A DNA stretch of 23,772 bases, from NCBI GenBank assembly GCA_000226015.1, contig JH154940.1, positions 8,235 through 32,006 on the forward strand, read 5' to 3'. How positions within the stretch are numbered: position 1 is the first letter of the stretch; each line of letters starts with the position of its first letter. This DNA is from Mnemiopsis leidyi. Lineage: Eukaryota; Ctenophora; Tentaculata; Lobata; Bolinopsidae. A program made the translations under genes and the position numbers. Of this stretch, positions 7,401-19,356 are shown in pieces. The notes beneath the pieces are model-generated. The model made no database searches, was not told the origin of the DNA, and saw only the letters and a list, made by a program, of their open reading frames with translations.

Positions 7401-8636
7401 AGGTCCGCGGGTGATCAGTGAATTATTTCGCATTAGCACAACGGGATCAATTTACAAATCGGGCTAACGATTTTTTTTTCACTACAATTTTCCTTTATTT
7501 GCTCGGGCTTTTTAATACTTTGTTTTTGCTAGACGATGACAAACGCTTTTGATGTTTTTTATTTGATGTTCTGATCAATGGCCTCTTTTATTGTGGATAT
7601 TCTGTAACAAAATGATAGGATAATAAAAGTGTGACAAATTAGGTTACTTGATATGCCTTAAGGAGTCATCTATGTGGTCGTGGTGTCATCAATATCTTGG
7701 GAGATTGATATGATTATCAGTTACAAACCTTACCCGTATAATTTTGTCAAATTGAGCGGGAAAATCAAAATGGTTATGCAGTATGACAAACATATTACTT
7801 CCACGTCAGTGGGATATACAATGTAACAAAAAAGGTTGCATTTTCAAGATTCTGATACTCTAATATTAATCTCAAAGATTTGGCAAACGATAATCATCAA
7901 AAGCCTGTGGGAGATAATTTTTAACTTTTCGTAGAAAAATTATTTACAAAAATAGACGTTTCTATATATTTGATTTAATCTGCAGGGTATTGGAGTTAAA
8001 TTTTACGAAATTTTCAATCAACAAATGAAGTTAAAGCCACCAGATTATTCTGATTGACGATTAGTGACGTTTGTAGACCTGTCTTGCAAATAAAAGAAAG
8101 AAGAAAGATCGCGTCATCGCGATTAGAGCCTTGTAAAACAAAGTGGAAAGCGCAAAAAATAATTTGGAAAACGCAGTGCAAACGTCATCCATATATCTTT
8201 TACGAATAATACTTCAACCAAGTCATCAATAAAGAAGGTTTAGACATAGCAAACCGTAATAATTTTGAGGTGAAAGCAAACATCTGGAACACTTGCCAGT
8301 GCGATGATATGGAATTAATGTAATCTAGTTGTGTCTTTCTTTTTGTCGGGACTAAACCCGACATAAGCTCATTTGAAACCTAAGACTAAGAGGCGTTTTG
8401 AAAACATCTTGTCCCATGAGATAATTAACACTATAAAAACTTAAATTAGAGAATAAAGGCTTTTAACATACTCTCTGTTCACGACTCTCTTTCTTTGGTT
8501 GAGAAATAGTTCATAATTACAATTCGAAAGAGTAATTTCAAGTAGACTGCTCATCACAGATAAAAGACCCCTACAAACAATAAAGCTATAGAAGTATCAC
8601 TACAATGTAACCCTCTGTCACGAACGCCGTTAATAA
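7401..8636. other. Spacer upstream of MMP, no gene seen
   Basis: A+T-rich sequence with stops in all frames and no supported exon. It should include the MMP promoter. A small perfect hairpin, gtcggg-actaaa-cccgac, lies at 8345-8362. Confidence 0.6.
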
Positions 8637-8659
8637 GATATACTTCTTCTCGATCTCAG

Positions 8660-8924
8660 ACTTCTGTGCGATTCTAAGAAATTCCCTTACAACAGATGGG
8701 ACAACAAGGCAGCAGGTGAAACTGCGAAAACAGAACAAACCGACCCCTTTGTAAATATAAGTAACTCGAGTTTTGGAGAAGTTACAAGGAACTCTTGTAG
8801 AAATCTGGGAAACTGCTCTAACAAGGAAATCGTGGAGGTGCACGACTGCACGATTCGGAGCTTGCAGCAAAGCCGGCTCAGTGTTAGCACGTGTTACATA
8901 TTTGTTAGCCGACATGATATCTAG
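8660..8924 (+). CDS. Candidate terminal exon, secreted-type cysteine-containing protein, unrecognised
   Basis: A plus-strand frame of 87 codons follows a good splice acceptor (cttcttctcgatctcag) and ends at TAG 8922-8924. Codons are strongly purine-first, as in real exons. The product is polar, has possible N-glycosylation sites (NISNSS, NCS) and cysteines in CRNLGNCSNKEIVEVHDC. No family is recognised and no upstream exon was found. A 187-codon frame on the opposite strand covers the same bases and is probably its shadow, although the reverse cannot be excluded. Confidence 0.35.
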
Positions 8925-10311
8925 ATTGTGGAGGTTGTAAGGGTTGTAATTCTGTAATCTCCCGCTCTCTCTCCCTCTATATCTAGAGGAAATCTGTCTG
9001 TAAAAATATACTTCTACCAGTACGCAATGTGTTAAATTTTCTTGATCACAAACCATAAATCTTGCCTTGTTAATATAATGCAGTAAAGAGCAAGGAGCTA
9101 GAGCAATATGTGCATAAACCGTTATCGACAACAAAATGTGTATTGACATCGTATATAGTTCAAAGTAAGGTAAATATAATGAAGTGGCTCTGGAATATTA
9201 ATCGATGACTCATTATGATTAAGGAAAAATATTGCGGCACACAAAATCTTTCATATCCTTACAAACAATGAATTGTAACGAATAGCGAATTAACGAATTT
9301 CTAACACCGATAATTAATTATCCGCCACGACTTCAAGCCATAATTGATTTTCACCATGAATATGATATCAAATGACTTATCGACGATCATTGTTAAAATG
9401 AAGTTCGCTGCTACTGCTACTTAAGTATGAATTTTCTAAAACTAGTTTAAACTAAACTGTTGCTGAATTCAAACAAAATGGGACAAAAAATTTTGCGACA
9501 ACTCACAAACTTAAAAAGTCAATATGCTTCATATATAAAGCACGATTTACGGTTTGATGATTGATTTTAGCCGGCCGTATAAGAAATTTTCAAACGATTC
9601 CGAAAACAACCCGTTATTCGATCATTTAATTCAGATATCGATTCATTACGTCTACAAATAGATTCTGGAGCCAAAACCTACGTATATGTGTAATCTGATT
9701 AACGGGTGGCATGTATTGTTCTATCCATACTTATATAGGATTTGTAACTTGGTTGACATTTGGGTTTTTTGTGACATGAGAAACATAATCTTTTTACTTT
9801 TTCATGAGTTTTTATAAAAGCCGTATTACATTTAAGCTTACAAAATGAATACGTTTTGCTACTTAAAGATCTTTAAATTCTGTTAATGTTATAATGTAGT
9901 TATATAGGTATTGATCAACAAGGTTGGACAATGGACGTGCAAATTCACAACTATAGACAGTCAAGAAGCTTACCTATAATATATAGTTGTACTTAAGTAT
10001 AATAACTGCGATATATACTATGAGTTTAATTGAAGTTGACTTAATTGAACAAATAAGTGTAGGGTAAAATACATGTTGTTACACATTGTTGTCTACCAGG
10101 CGCTGAAAACAAAACAACAGCGCGTAACATTGAAATTTGCATTTCACGAGTATTTTATGACGATTCGATCTACTCAATGGAAATGAAAGTAAATCCACGG
10201 TATTTAAAATACTTAAATAGTAAGAGGGCCGAAACTTTTCAGGAGTTATTGAGAGTTTATCTTCCGAATTTTAACCAATGATAAAGTAGGACTAAGGATT
10301 CAAACCAGAAG
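8925..10311. other. Spacer, no gene seen
   Basis: A+T-rich, stop-filled in all frames. No RNA gene, exon or notable repeat could be supported. Confidence 0.6.
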
Positions 10312-10506
10312 ATGATGAAATATAACAATGAAATGCCATTCCAAATGTTGAAATATAAGCTAACGTTAGAATGTGATTGGATAAGCCATCTAATTATAAA
10401 AGCAGGGACGTTGCAGAGCGTTATCATTCAGAAACATACGAAACGTATTCATGTCACGATAATTACTCAACAGTATAACAATTACATGAAGACAACATTG
10501 CAACAT

Positions 10507-10573
10507 GAAGACAACAAGAAGACAACAAGAAGACAACAAGAAGACAACAAGGAAACAACAAGAAAACAACAAG
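10507..10573. repeat. 12-bp repeat of agaagacaacaa type
   Basis: Five to six copies of gaagacaacaa, decaying to gaaacaacaa at the right. It makes a low-complexity Thr/Arg/Gln-rich frame on the plus strand (10312-10611), which is not good evidence for a gene. Confidence 0.9.
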
Positions 10574-10661
10574 ATGAACCTCCACTAAGAACCACCTCGG
10601 AGGAGCAATGATTCCGTGGAGGAGTAAACTTCGACTGAGCAAGATTTCTCACCCGGTCCCT

Positions 10662-10748
10662 TTAAGTAGTTTCACAAAGACTCTGTCCAGGAACGAGGAT
10701 ATAACCGGGAACCCCGACCAGTGCTCCGATATGTCCCTTGTATGTCAT
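10662..10748 (-). CDS. Weak candidate last exon, unrecognised (28 codons)
   Basis: On the minus strand, gctttacag|ATG opens a frame with codon-like composition reading MTYKGHIGALVGVPGYILVP, ending at TAA 10664-10662. The local G+C is high. Other readings of the same bases are also open: a second minus frame that ends at a good donor (ccgg|gtgaga), and a plus-strand frame from ATG 10609. Strand and frame are therefore uncertain. Confidence 0.2.
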   Translation of the reverse strand: MTYKGHIGALVGVPGYILVPGQSLCETT

Positions 10749-10871
10749 CTGTAAAGCACGCTCTGCAACACGTAACATAACTATATTCACCTCACAGCAC
10801 TGCGGTTATATTGTTTTCGTCTGTACTTCTGATGCCTTTCAACTTTAAAACAAAGCACCTTCAGAGTCGTG

Positions 10872-10929
10872 ACGGATACGTACTTGATAAGTTATCCGTG
10901 TAGTACGTCACGTGTTATAGTACGTCACG
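10872..10929. promoter_or_regulatory. CRE/E-box-like cluster
   Basis: tagtacgtcacg occurs twice (10901-10912 and 10918-10929, 17 bases apart), giving two TACGTCA (CRE-variant) sites. The first overlaps CACGTG (10909-10914), an E-box. Just left of these, acggata (10872-10878) and tatccgt (10893-10899) form an inverted repeat. The cluster lies about 120-180 bases upstream of the weak minus-strand exon at 10748. Role inferred only. Confidence 0.35.
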
Positions 10930-11649
10930 GAGGTACGGATGTTTGGATGTGTGATGTGCCAGAAAGTCGTGTTGTAGATTCAGTAGATGACAGAAATGAC
11001 GCAAACATATTTGTTTTCGTTTACAGACGATGTTATTTTCCGTGAAGTAATTGTTGAAATGACGGAGCATTATATAATCCTTTTAAGTTTGTTACGAGAG
11101 GCCTGTATAAATGGCAGAGTTAAAATTGAATTTGCCATATTTCGTTGTTCCTTTCAGCAATATATTATTTTTAACTGACGAATAATAATTTCCGTAACGA
11201 ACTATAACTCTGAACCTAACATATGTTAAAGCTGTATAAAGAAGTATGAATGCCACGATGCCGGAAAACAAAAGTTAAATTGTAATTTGTTTCTATTTTA
11301 ATTATTGGTTAGATTGTTATTTCCTTGTATAAACATGCCCTACATAAATGAGATTCCTCCATATTTCCTGTTAGTGGAATCAACACAAGATATTATAGGA
11401 ATTTACTCGCACTTTTAGTTTTTGTGGGAAATCTATAACTACAATTATATTTTCTTTCACTATATTACAATTCACTTTAAATGGTAATTTTGAAATGATT
11501 TAATCGAATGGTTATATTGTGTATTTAAAACTATAAAAATTTGCATAGAAGTAAGTAGTCAAATTTAAAACCTAAAATTGCCTGACCGATGACCCATTAA
11601 TATAGAACTACGAATAACATTGACAGTGGAGTACAGCATCCATGTAACT

Positions 11650-11807
11650 TCATCCGAATTGTGAAGAAGATCGAGAAGCCTCCAATATACTGACATTATT
11701 CTGATATATCAAGGGATATATATTGTAGATATCAGTACAGACCACTTCCGTCAAATTCCTTCCCGTTCTATATCCGCCAGGGACTGTAATAGCACCTGCC
11801 GTCAGCC
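11650..11807 (-). CDS. Weak candidate last exon, unrecognised (about 50 codons)
   Basis: A minus-strand frame behind an AG acceptor (ctgataag at 11808 or acggcag at 11796) reads GAITVPGGYRTGRNLTEVVC and continues to TGA 11652-11650. The first half has purine-first codons and raised G+C; the second half looks non-coding. No family is recognised. Confidence 0.22.
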
Positions 11808-12900
11808 CTTATCAGTAATATTGTACTGAAGTACTCTTCTTGTACTCAGTCTTTATTGTCAGAGTTCGGACTGCGGGACGAAGGTTTAAATTTACCAGTT
11901 ATTGAAGTTCTTATCAGCCGACAATTCACGAGACTCATAGCATTGATCTAATCCCTTAGAGGTTTCTATCTCACTAGTGTGTTCTTATAATTCCCTGCAG
12001 ATCTGCACGCAGCATTTCAAGTAACACAAATATCTCTCCTCAATAAGCTATTGTTTTGTTGGCACTTCAAGTATTAAAAGTACTTCATGAGCTCGAACCT
12101 GCGAATTATTTGATGAATCAGTTTTAACGAAAAACTGATCGTCTAAAACAAAATAATCAAGATAATGATTCATTAGGAAGCAATATTTACAAAGGTGCCA
12201 ACCAAGAAAGTCGAACAAACAAAGCAGCCTGGGTCAGATGTTGACCATAATGGTCTGCAAATAATGTTAAACACAAAAAACGAAAGCAACTTTAAGGTTT
12301 TGCAGCTGGTACGGACTACCATAATACCATATAAATAATTGATATCAAAACTGCCATTGATGTAAAACAGATACGGCATTCGTTTAAGTCGCAAGGGCGT
12401 TTGATCAAAGAAAAGGGACGTGAAAACTTAATGTCGTCTTGAAGCGTCTTAATAATTTCAAAGAACCTCAAAGTCGATGATAAGGATTGAGAAACTAAAC
12501 AAAATGAGCTATGGTCTGCTAGATCTGTTAAAATATAGCACACTTGTGACGCCCTTCTCTTTTCTGAGGTGGCAATAGTGATAAAAATAGAACAACAAAT
12601 TTTTATTTTACATTATGAAGAAATTTTGAAAATCTAGTAAATTAATCAACCTAGTATGCTCGCTTGGTTTCATGAGAATCATCAGATGAAACTAAACTTT
12701 AATTCTCGAAGTTTCAGACACAAATCAAAGAATGGGAGTATTCTTCTTGGCTTAATAACACCAGATGCAAACATAAGTTGTGATACACAACTATGAACAA
12801 CTGTTTAAGAGTAAACATCTCAATTGTCTAATTGTGAGTTACATTGAAGTGATTCACAAACTGATTACAAAGAAAGTACAAGTTTTAGAATTTTAGTAGG
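11808..12900. other. Spacer, no gene seen
   Basis: Only short frames on both strands (for example 12173-12543 minus) with no codon bias or recognisable product. Confidence 0.6.
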
Positions 12901-13134
12901 ATGCTGGATGGCCCTGCTGCCGATAGTAATAATTCTTTTTGACCTATGAATTTAAGAAATACTGTAACTATTACAAAAGGAAAATTGAGAGAACCGAAAA
13001 TGGTTCCTGGTTCCATGTCTATGCAAAATTGCAGTAAGCAACAAAGAAATTTAGAATTTTGGAGCGAGAAATCATGCAAATCTAAATCGCAGACTTGGTC
13101 AGTGAAGTTGAAGATTTGTGCCTCTATCAATTAA
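12901..13134 (+). pseudogene. Protein-like frame with one internal stop, unrecognised
   Basis: ATG 12901 opens MLDGPAADSNNSF, meets one TGA at 12940-12942, then stays in the same frame through MNLRNTVTITKGKLREP to TAA at 13132-13134. The result is 77 codons with a single stop. It may be a decayed gene or transposon piece. No family recognised. Confidence 0.25.
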
Positions 13135-13165
13135 CATCGGGCAGGTGCTAACAGTAGCAGGCGCT

Positions 13166-13423
13166 ATGGAAACATCATTACATCACATATCACCTCACAT
13201 ATGATGGAAACATCATTACATCACATATCACCTCACATATGATGGAAACATCATTACATCACATATCACCTCACATATGATGGAAACATCATTACATCAC
13301 ATATCACCTCACATATGATGGAAACATCATTACATCACATATCACCTCACATATGATGGAAACATCATTACATCACATATCACCTCACATATGATGGAAA
13401 CATCATTACATCACATATCACCT
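13166..13423. repeat. 38-bp minisatellite, 6.8 near-identical copies
   Basis: The unit starts atggaaacatcattacatca and recurs at 13166, 13204, 13242, 13280, 13318, 13356 and 13394, the last one partial. No differences were noticed between copies, implying recent expansion. The unit contains CACATATG. Confidence 0.97.
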
Positions 13424-14004
13424 AGAACGGAAGTGAAGCCTGTATATTCGAGATACATGGCCTTGGACTAATGAGCTTATACCCAGTGGTGACCAGAAAT
13501 AAAGATGATATGTGACACCAGGTCTTGTCAAAATATATTGGACACACATTTTCAATTAGATAAACCTCTTGTAATCAACTGCGCCATAAACGATGATGTC
13601 AAAGAAAAAAGTGCATATACCTTCGTCCTTGCAAACTGTGCAGCTTTTAAAAATAGTGTAGACAGGTTAATCAACTTCCAGCGATAAAATCAAAACCTAT
13701 TCCTTCTACTTCAAAATGGGCAACAGGCTACTTTTGGATTTTGTCACCGCCGGATCTAAAAGATAATATTATAATATCAAAGTAAGGTAGTCAGGAGCTA
13801 TCCGACCCGAGTGCAGTCATTACAATTTATAATGCATAAATAAAACTTCTGGCACTTACGGCTCCACAGCTTTTGCAAACAAAGCCATAGAAGGATCATA
13901 CAAACGTCAATATTTTTGCAAAACTTTTAATCTCTCTCGGCTAAATGTGGCGACACTGAACTTTTACCAGCTTGCCTACTTCTTAAGTAGGAACAGCATA
14001 TGTG
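13424..14004. other. Spacer, no gene seen
   Basis: A 60-codon plus frame (13505-13687) has no recognisable product or flanking splice sites. Otherwise stop-filled. Confidence 0.5.
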
Positions 14005-14226
14005 AACTATTCAACTATTAAATTACTTAACTATTAAACTACTCAACTAAACTATTAAACTAAACTATTAAACTACCCATTTACTCAACTACTCAACTTT
14101 TTGAACATTTAACAACTCAACTACTTAACTCTTCAATTATTCAACTACTAAACTATTTAACTACTCAACTACTCAAGTACTCTACTACTTAGCTACTAAA
14201 CTATTCTACTACTCAACTACTAAACT
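14005..14226. repeat. Degenerate aactactc/aactatta repeat
   Basis: More than 200 bases of short words built on CAACTACT, AAACTATT and close variants. There is no fixed long period, so this is an old, decayed microsatellite. Confidence 0.9.
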
Positions 14227-15039
14227 AGACAGAGGGAGGCTTTTCATGGACCATTGTCCTTTCTCGCGGGACTTTTTGGCTGATGCCGCTGGAGTTGCCC
14301 CTGGAGTTGCGGTCAACAATCCATCCACTAGTCGTCTTAGAGCTGCTCATCTGATGAGTGTATGAATTATTAACCTCTGCCACGGACAGTGGAACTTTAA
14401 ACAAAACCAGCCAAGAGAAACTGGTGAAAGCTATTTCAGAAGTGTGCCTTTATCCAAACGCCATATTAGCAATCGTTTGAAAGCGCACCGTGTACGGGAT
14501 GCGTGCAGCAAAACAAACACCTCCATACATACATCAAACCCAACACATAGAAAAATCGCACGAGATCAAGAATACCACACTTGATCCACTCACACACCAA
14601 TTGCAGTTAGCCTCAACCTCGAGGATCACCTAGCAGGACCGTAAGCAAAATGCGATGGTTGTATAGTTCCTTGTAGTATCCACTACCACTATCGGTTCCA
14701 GGAGTCCTCCGATGACGGATCACTATAAAATGTCCTTCGGGACATCACCGATTCACCAGGGCCATAACCATGTTTTGTCCTTCGGAAATACCAACGTGGC
14801 GAACCCCCAGCCCAGCCGGGTTCGGTTTAAGCCTGCAATCCGAAGGAGCTCCATAAAATGTTAGCCACAACAGGAGGCAAAGTGAGTGTCCACAGACAAA
14901 AAACAATAAAAATCTACAATAAAAATAGAAAATTGCTAACTGACAGCTCATGCTATGGTTATAGATTTTCGGCTGTTGTGCAATGGTGCTTTTAGTACGG
15001 AAGCAGGATTATAATGCACCAATAGGACTGTAGTAACAT
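14227..15039. other. Sequence left of the LINE, no gene seen
   Basis: Moderately G+C-rich compared with its surroundings; it may be part of a mobile element, but no protein motif was found. A perfect UUCG hairpin (atgtcc-ttcg-ggacat, 14730-14745) is present, and tgtccttcgg recurs near 14775. Confidence 0.4.
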
Positions 15040-16262
15040 GACAACGTCTGTCTAGTGCTAGTCTTTGACGACGTCTTGGAGGCCCTTGCTGACAATTCAG
15101 ATTTTGACTCCATCTACCTTGACTATGCCAAAGCCTTCGACAAGGTTGACCACAAGCTTCTCCTTTCTCATTGATCGGAAACAAGCAGTTGTTGTCGATG
15201 GTCATCTTTCTTTCCTTGCGTTAATTCAAAGTGGTGTACCTCAAGGCACAGTCCTGGGACTAATTTTGTTTCTCATCTTTATCAATGACATCGATCAATG
15301 TATCATGCACTCAACATCAGGTGCTTTGCAGATGATACCCGTATATCCATTGCAATAAGATCTGAGAATGATGTTAGTCTTCTCCAGTCTGACTTATACA
15401 ACTTCATGAATTGGTCTGAAAGAAATAACACGGCACTTCATCGGGAAAAATTGGAATACATGTGCCATAAATTCAACAAGAACCGCACACTCACTGAACT
15501 CCCTTTCATCAGTGATCAGCTTTATCAGTACACAGTTTCTGCAGATACTTTACTTGAGCCAGTGCATCAGCTCCGTGATCTTGGCATCTTGATCTCTAGT
15601 GATCTATCTTGGTCACCTCACATTCGTGCCATTGCAGATAAGGCCCGACAGAAAGCATCTTGGGTCCTTAATGTGTTCCATACTCGGTCACCAATGATAA
15701 TGCTGACCCTGTACAAGTCAATGGTGCGTAGTCTGGTTGAATACTGCTGTCCTTTATGGCATCCCTCAAAAATCAGTGACATACAGGAACTGGAAAGCGT
15801 GCAAAAAACCGTAATTTCAAGAATCGATGGACTGCGTGAGACGCACTACTGGGATTGCTTGGTCCACTTGTCCCTTATTTCTTTCAACGTAGACGTGAGA
15901 GGTTCATCATTCTTCATATGTGGAAAATCCTGTATGGAAAAACGAGCAATGACCTGAACATCCGTTTTGTCGCACGCCCTAGGTTCGGAAACCTAGCGAT
16001 TATTCCACTTTCACGAAAGAACAGCTCAGCAGCAAACCAGTCTTTGTTTGATTATTCATTTGCAGTTCAACGGCCGAAGTTATGGAACGCAATGCCCTAC
16101 CACCTGAATGTCATTCAAAACCTCGAGCAATTCAAAGACCAGCTCACCAAGTTCATGTTATTCCTCCCTGATATGCCACCAATCAGGGGATACACTCCAC
16201 CTAACTCCAATTCTCTGCTGTGCTGGCGAAAACAACCTCGCTCTGGGGTGGTCGGATGATCT
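15040..16262 (+). mobile_element. 5'-truncated, inactive LINE (non-LTR retrotransposon, CR1/L2/Jockey-like)
   Basis: Remains of an ORF2-type reverse transcriptase. Motif A YLDYAKAFDKVDH is at 15115-15153, motif B SGVPQGTVLG near 15230, the catalytic FADD box at 15325-15336, and the usual C-terminal stretch (LGILISSDLSWSPHIR, then LVEYCCPLW, later LWNAMPYHL) follows to 16259. No endonuclease domain precedes it. The 3' boundary is not sharp: no poly(A) or clear short terminal repeat was seen. Confidence 0.93.
15046..16259 (+). pseudogene. Reverse transcriptase pseudogene of the LINE
   Basis: The coding sequence is broken in three places. An in-frame block between motif A and the FLIDRKQ segment is missing, with a frame change near 15160-15170. 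A shift lies just before the FADD box, between 15300 and 15325. A third falls near 15870-15890, where the frame moves from the 15298-15957 reading to the 15855-16259 reading. Intact catalytic residues show decay is moderate, but no working enzyme can be made. Relatives of this kind carry an AP endonuclease upstream; none is seen here. Confidence 0.9.
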
Positions 16263-19228
16263 GATGGCCCTATCAACTTTTGATGAAATTCAATATAGGT
16301 CACATAGGTAGGTCACCACGACATCTGTAATGAAACGAAGTTCTTGCTAATGATGTTTGACAAGCTTCGGTGTTGACCTTCCTTTTTAATCAACATACGA
16401 TCATTTCGACGATTTTCTTTTGACGACATAACACAAGAGACGACGGGTTTGCTTTTAGTGAGGGAGTATGGTATCACCTTTTAGAACTTATTAGACGTAT
16501 AAAATAAGAGTTCACCAAAATCAAAACCATATGTCAAGCTCTAGTTGTAAGAGGTTGATTTTATCATTTCTTGCGATGAACGAATCGATTTAGCTGGAAT
16601 TCTTATATCGTTCTTTATGAGCTATGAATATGTTAAAATTAGAACTGTTTGTGATTTTGAGCTGCCTGCAAGGTTAGGTTTAAGCTGGCTTCGGTTATGC
16701 ATCAACTACTGCAAGAGTACTTAGATTAGTTCGGCAATTCGTCTATTTATCAGCAGCAGTAAGAATGCGTGATCATAATTCAAATTTTGTTCATAGGCAC
16801 TTTCGTCTTTCCCGTACAATGCAATTCTCGATATCAGATCCCTCGTGAAAAATATTGAAATTGCATAGTAGCAGTGCATACCGTAAAAACTTGTTATCTT
16901 ATGAAGCTGCTGACCGTCAAGGGTTACTCACTACATTAGTACCTTATACTTCTCATTCTTAATCGCACTTCTCTTGTCTGTAGAAGAATTTGTATAATCG
17001 AGTAGCGACTATCTTAAGCGTTGTCAGCTTCACGCATTACCGAAAGGTTGCTACAATAAACTTACATCTACCGCATATCATACTATACTGTCGTAAAACT
17101 GTCCATTCGAAGTTTTAAGGAAGAATTGATCGTAAAACTTTGATGAAGAATATTCTAAATCGAGAACCCGAACTGCGAAGTTTTAAGTAAGAGCCTCTGA
17201 AACTGGAAAGTGAATTATAAGGGCTCATAGATATAAAGTCAGTGATCGCTTCATTGCAATTTATCTTTACTCGATCATAGCTAATCAAGTTTTATCACTG
17301 CAGTTTTGAAAAGGTCACCCACTGAAGTTTGACAATGACTAGTCACCAAAATTCATCGGTCAAAAGTTTTACTCCACTTTCTTGCGTAATATTCCATGCG
17401 CGGATGTCATTAATTCCAATTGACAATGATGACCATGGTTTTCACCAAGTTAAACAGCTGTTACGGCATAAATAACAAATAAACTTAGAGAAATAAATCA
17501 TAAAGAAATTTAACACACATATATGTAAAATCCTTGTTTCTTTCTCCATTAGGACTTAGTAGGCAACTAGTTCAAAAATGTCTTAGTTGAATATTTATCT
17601 ACTGGACTGTTTCCAAGTTTAAAATTTCCTCAAAAATATTCCCAAATATTTTCCTCTTCAGCGCTGCCAATATTTGTTATATGTCTCTAAATATAACCGT
17701 AAGCGTAATAATATTTTAGAAGAGAACCACACTTCTTATCTTTAACGAAATTTTTTCAAAGACTCATGACATAAGTAAACCTAGAGAATCCTCCCACTGA
17801 CTACTTCTTATTATTAACAAATAGGTGATCACGCATTTAATCTCGATGACCAACATACAAACAACATAAAATCATTTGCGTCTAACATACTTTCTCGTTG
17901 AAGGTATTCCCAACCTAGTATATTTGAATCTCACAGAACTTAAAGTGCTTAACCCTACAAAGGGCGGCACTTGCATACCCGCCACATGCCATGAAGAAGC
18001 ACGAAAAAGCTTCTTATCTAAATTAGATTAGACGGTCCGGCGTATATATCCACAAAATTGGAAAGTTGGCGATCCAGCCATAGACAAATTAGAAGATTTC
18101 ATTTGGGGAATTTTCTAGGAAAGGCAATGACCTCCAAAAAACTCATGACTAGGCTAGATAGGGTTTAAGCGAGACCGAAAATTCGCTCCCGAGTTAAGAA
18201 GTTTATTAAGGAGTTACTAGTTGAGTGTGGGAGTGGTGGAAGGATCTGGTTTTATCTAATCATGTGGATTATATACTCTTGCTGAGGATACCTAGATATT
18301 GATAAACAGAAATTTCTCTAACGCCTTTGATAAATAACACACATAATCATACCTTTTTGGAGCAAACTTCTGAGTTTCACATATTCATTCTAAAGGGTTG
18401 CAAGACATTGTATCTATTTGATTGCCCCAAAAATATGCTCCAACTGGTAAATAAAATCTCGCCGCTTTGAGTTGTGAACCAACCGCAAATGATACCTGTC
18501 AGAGCCCCTTTGGGGCTTCCGGACTGACAAAGCACACTTCGTATAAGCAATCCGACATAACCGTTACTTGACAGGTTGTTCCACTAGACAGTCATTCTTT
18601 TGGAAAGGAGTACGAACCATTTGACAAAAATTGGTCGCTGAAAATTCACGACTTACCCCCAAAAATAGTATTCATGGGATCGTCAAAGCCCAATTCTTGA
18701 TTAAAGACGCAATGGTAATGTCATGTCGGAATACTGATACGATTATCCCACGTCTTTGGAACGCAGCTGAATTTTCCGAATTGAAGAAATAACAATTAAG
18801 GGGAATATCAAGAATAAATAAAGTATATTACGGAAAATTCAGTTAGTGTCCAATCCGTGCATTAAATCTGCATATGTTTTAGTATTTTAATCACCAGCTC
18901 ACAATAAAAATTTTAAGTTAACATGTTCAAACACTTCTGATCTTATATAATTGATATGATAATCCTGCAGAAACTGAAATATCAATGAATATCGTAGCTT
19001 GGTGAATATCGTAGCTTCACCAAAGTGATAGCCAAAGTCCTGTCTAAAATGGTCCAAAACCAAGGATATAATTTGGGAAGGACATCATAAAACTGCATTT
19101 ACACTAATATTATCCTAACTCCTATAAGTTTATATTAGGTTTGGACGTCTGATCTACATTGTTCGACATAGTCACTAAGTCGTTGCTTTGTTAACGTCTG
19201 AATTCCTTTTACAACGATAACATCCTTG
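16263..19228. other. Long spacer, no gene supported
   Basis: A+T-rich and stop-filled on both strands. Two small items stand out. A stem-loop at 18498-18528 has inner stem agcccc/ggggct, loop ttt and outer stem gtcag/ctgac. A minus-strand stretch at 18657-18720 reads VFNQELGFDDPMNTIFG and ends at a strong donor (ggtaagt), too short to call an exon. Confidence 0.55.
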
Positions 19229-19234
19229 TTTATT
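19229..19234 (-). promoter_or_regulatory. Putative poly(A) signal AATAAA of the ligand gene
   Basis: AATAAA on the minus strand about 125 bases downstream of the stop codon at 19357. Position and orientation fit the 3' end of the ligand-like gene. Confidence 0.5.
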
Positions 19235-19356
19235 ACCATGATAAAGTTCTGCTTTATATCATATGCACTAACAGTCTAATTCAGTTAACAGTCTCAGTGA
19301 GTCTAAACCGAGTGTTTGTCAGTCTGTCCCACTAACTGGGGACACAGAGTCCTGGG

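Noticed and set aside
8586-9149. 187-codon minus frame as a gene
   Set aside because: Codon pattern favours the opposite strand (8660-8924); no domain or splice evidence. Kept only as a finding.
10987-11178. 63-codon plus frame after an acceptor-like ttttcgtttacag
   Set aside because: Product is low-complexity hydrophobic, with no family or second exon to support it.
5952-14226. CRISPR array among the many regular repeats
   Set aside because: Repeats are direct head-to-tail minisatellites without unique spacers, in an animal genome.
14344-14440. Possible hammerhead ribozyme (ctgatga near 14351, gaaa downstream)
   Set aside because: No GAAA at stem II distance and no closing stems.
14800-14840. 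Possible tRNA or SINE B box (gggggttcgcc on the minus strand)
   Set aside because: No A box at the right distance and no cloverleaf.
14745-15205. Two minus frames left of and over the LINE
   Set aside because: Antisense of the retrotransposon; no own motifs.
18690-18790. Plus-strand 'IIPRLWNAAEF', recalling the LINE C-terminal 'LWN' motif
   Set aside because: Only a few residues match, with no neighbouring reverse transcriptase similarity.
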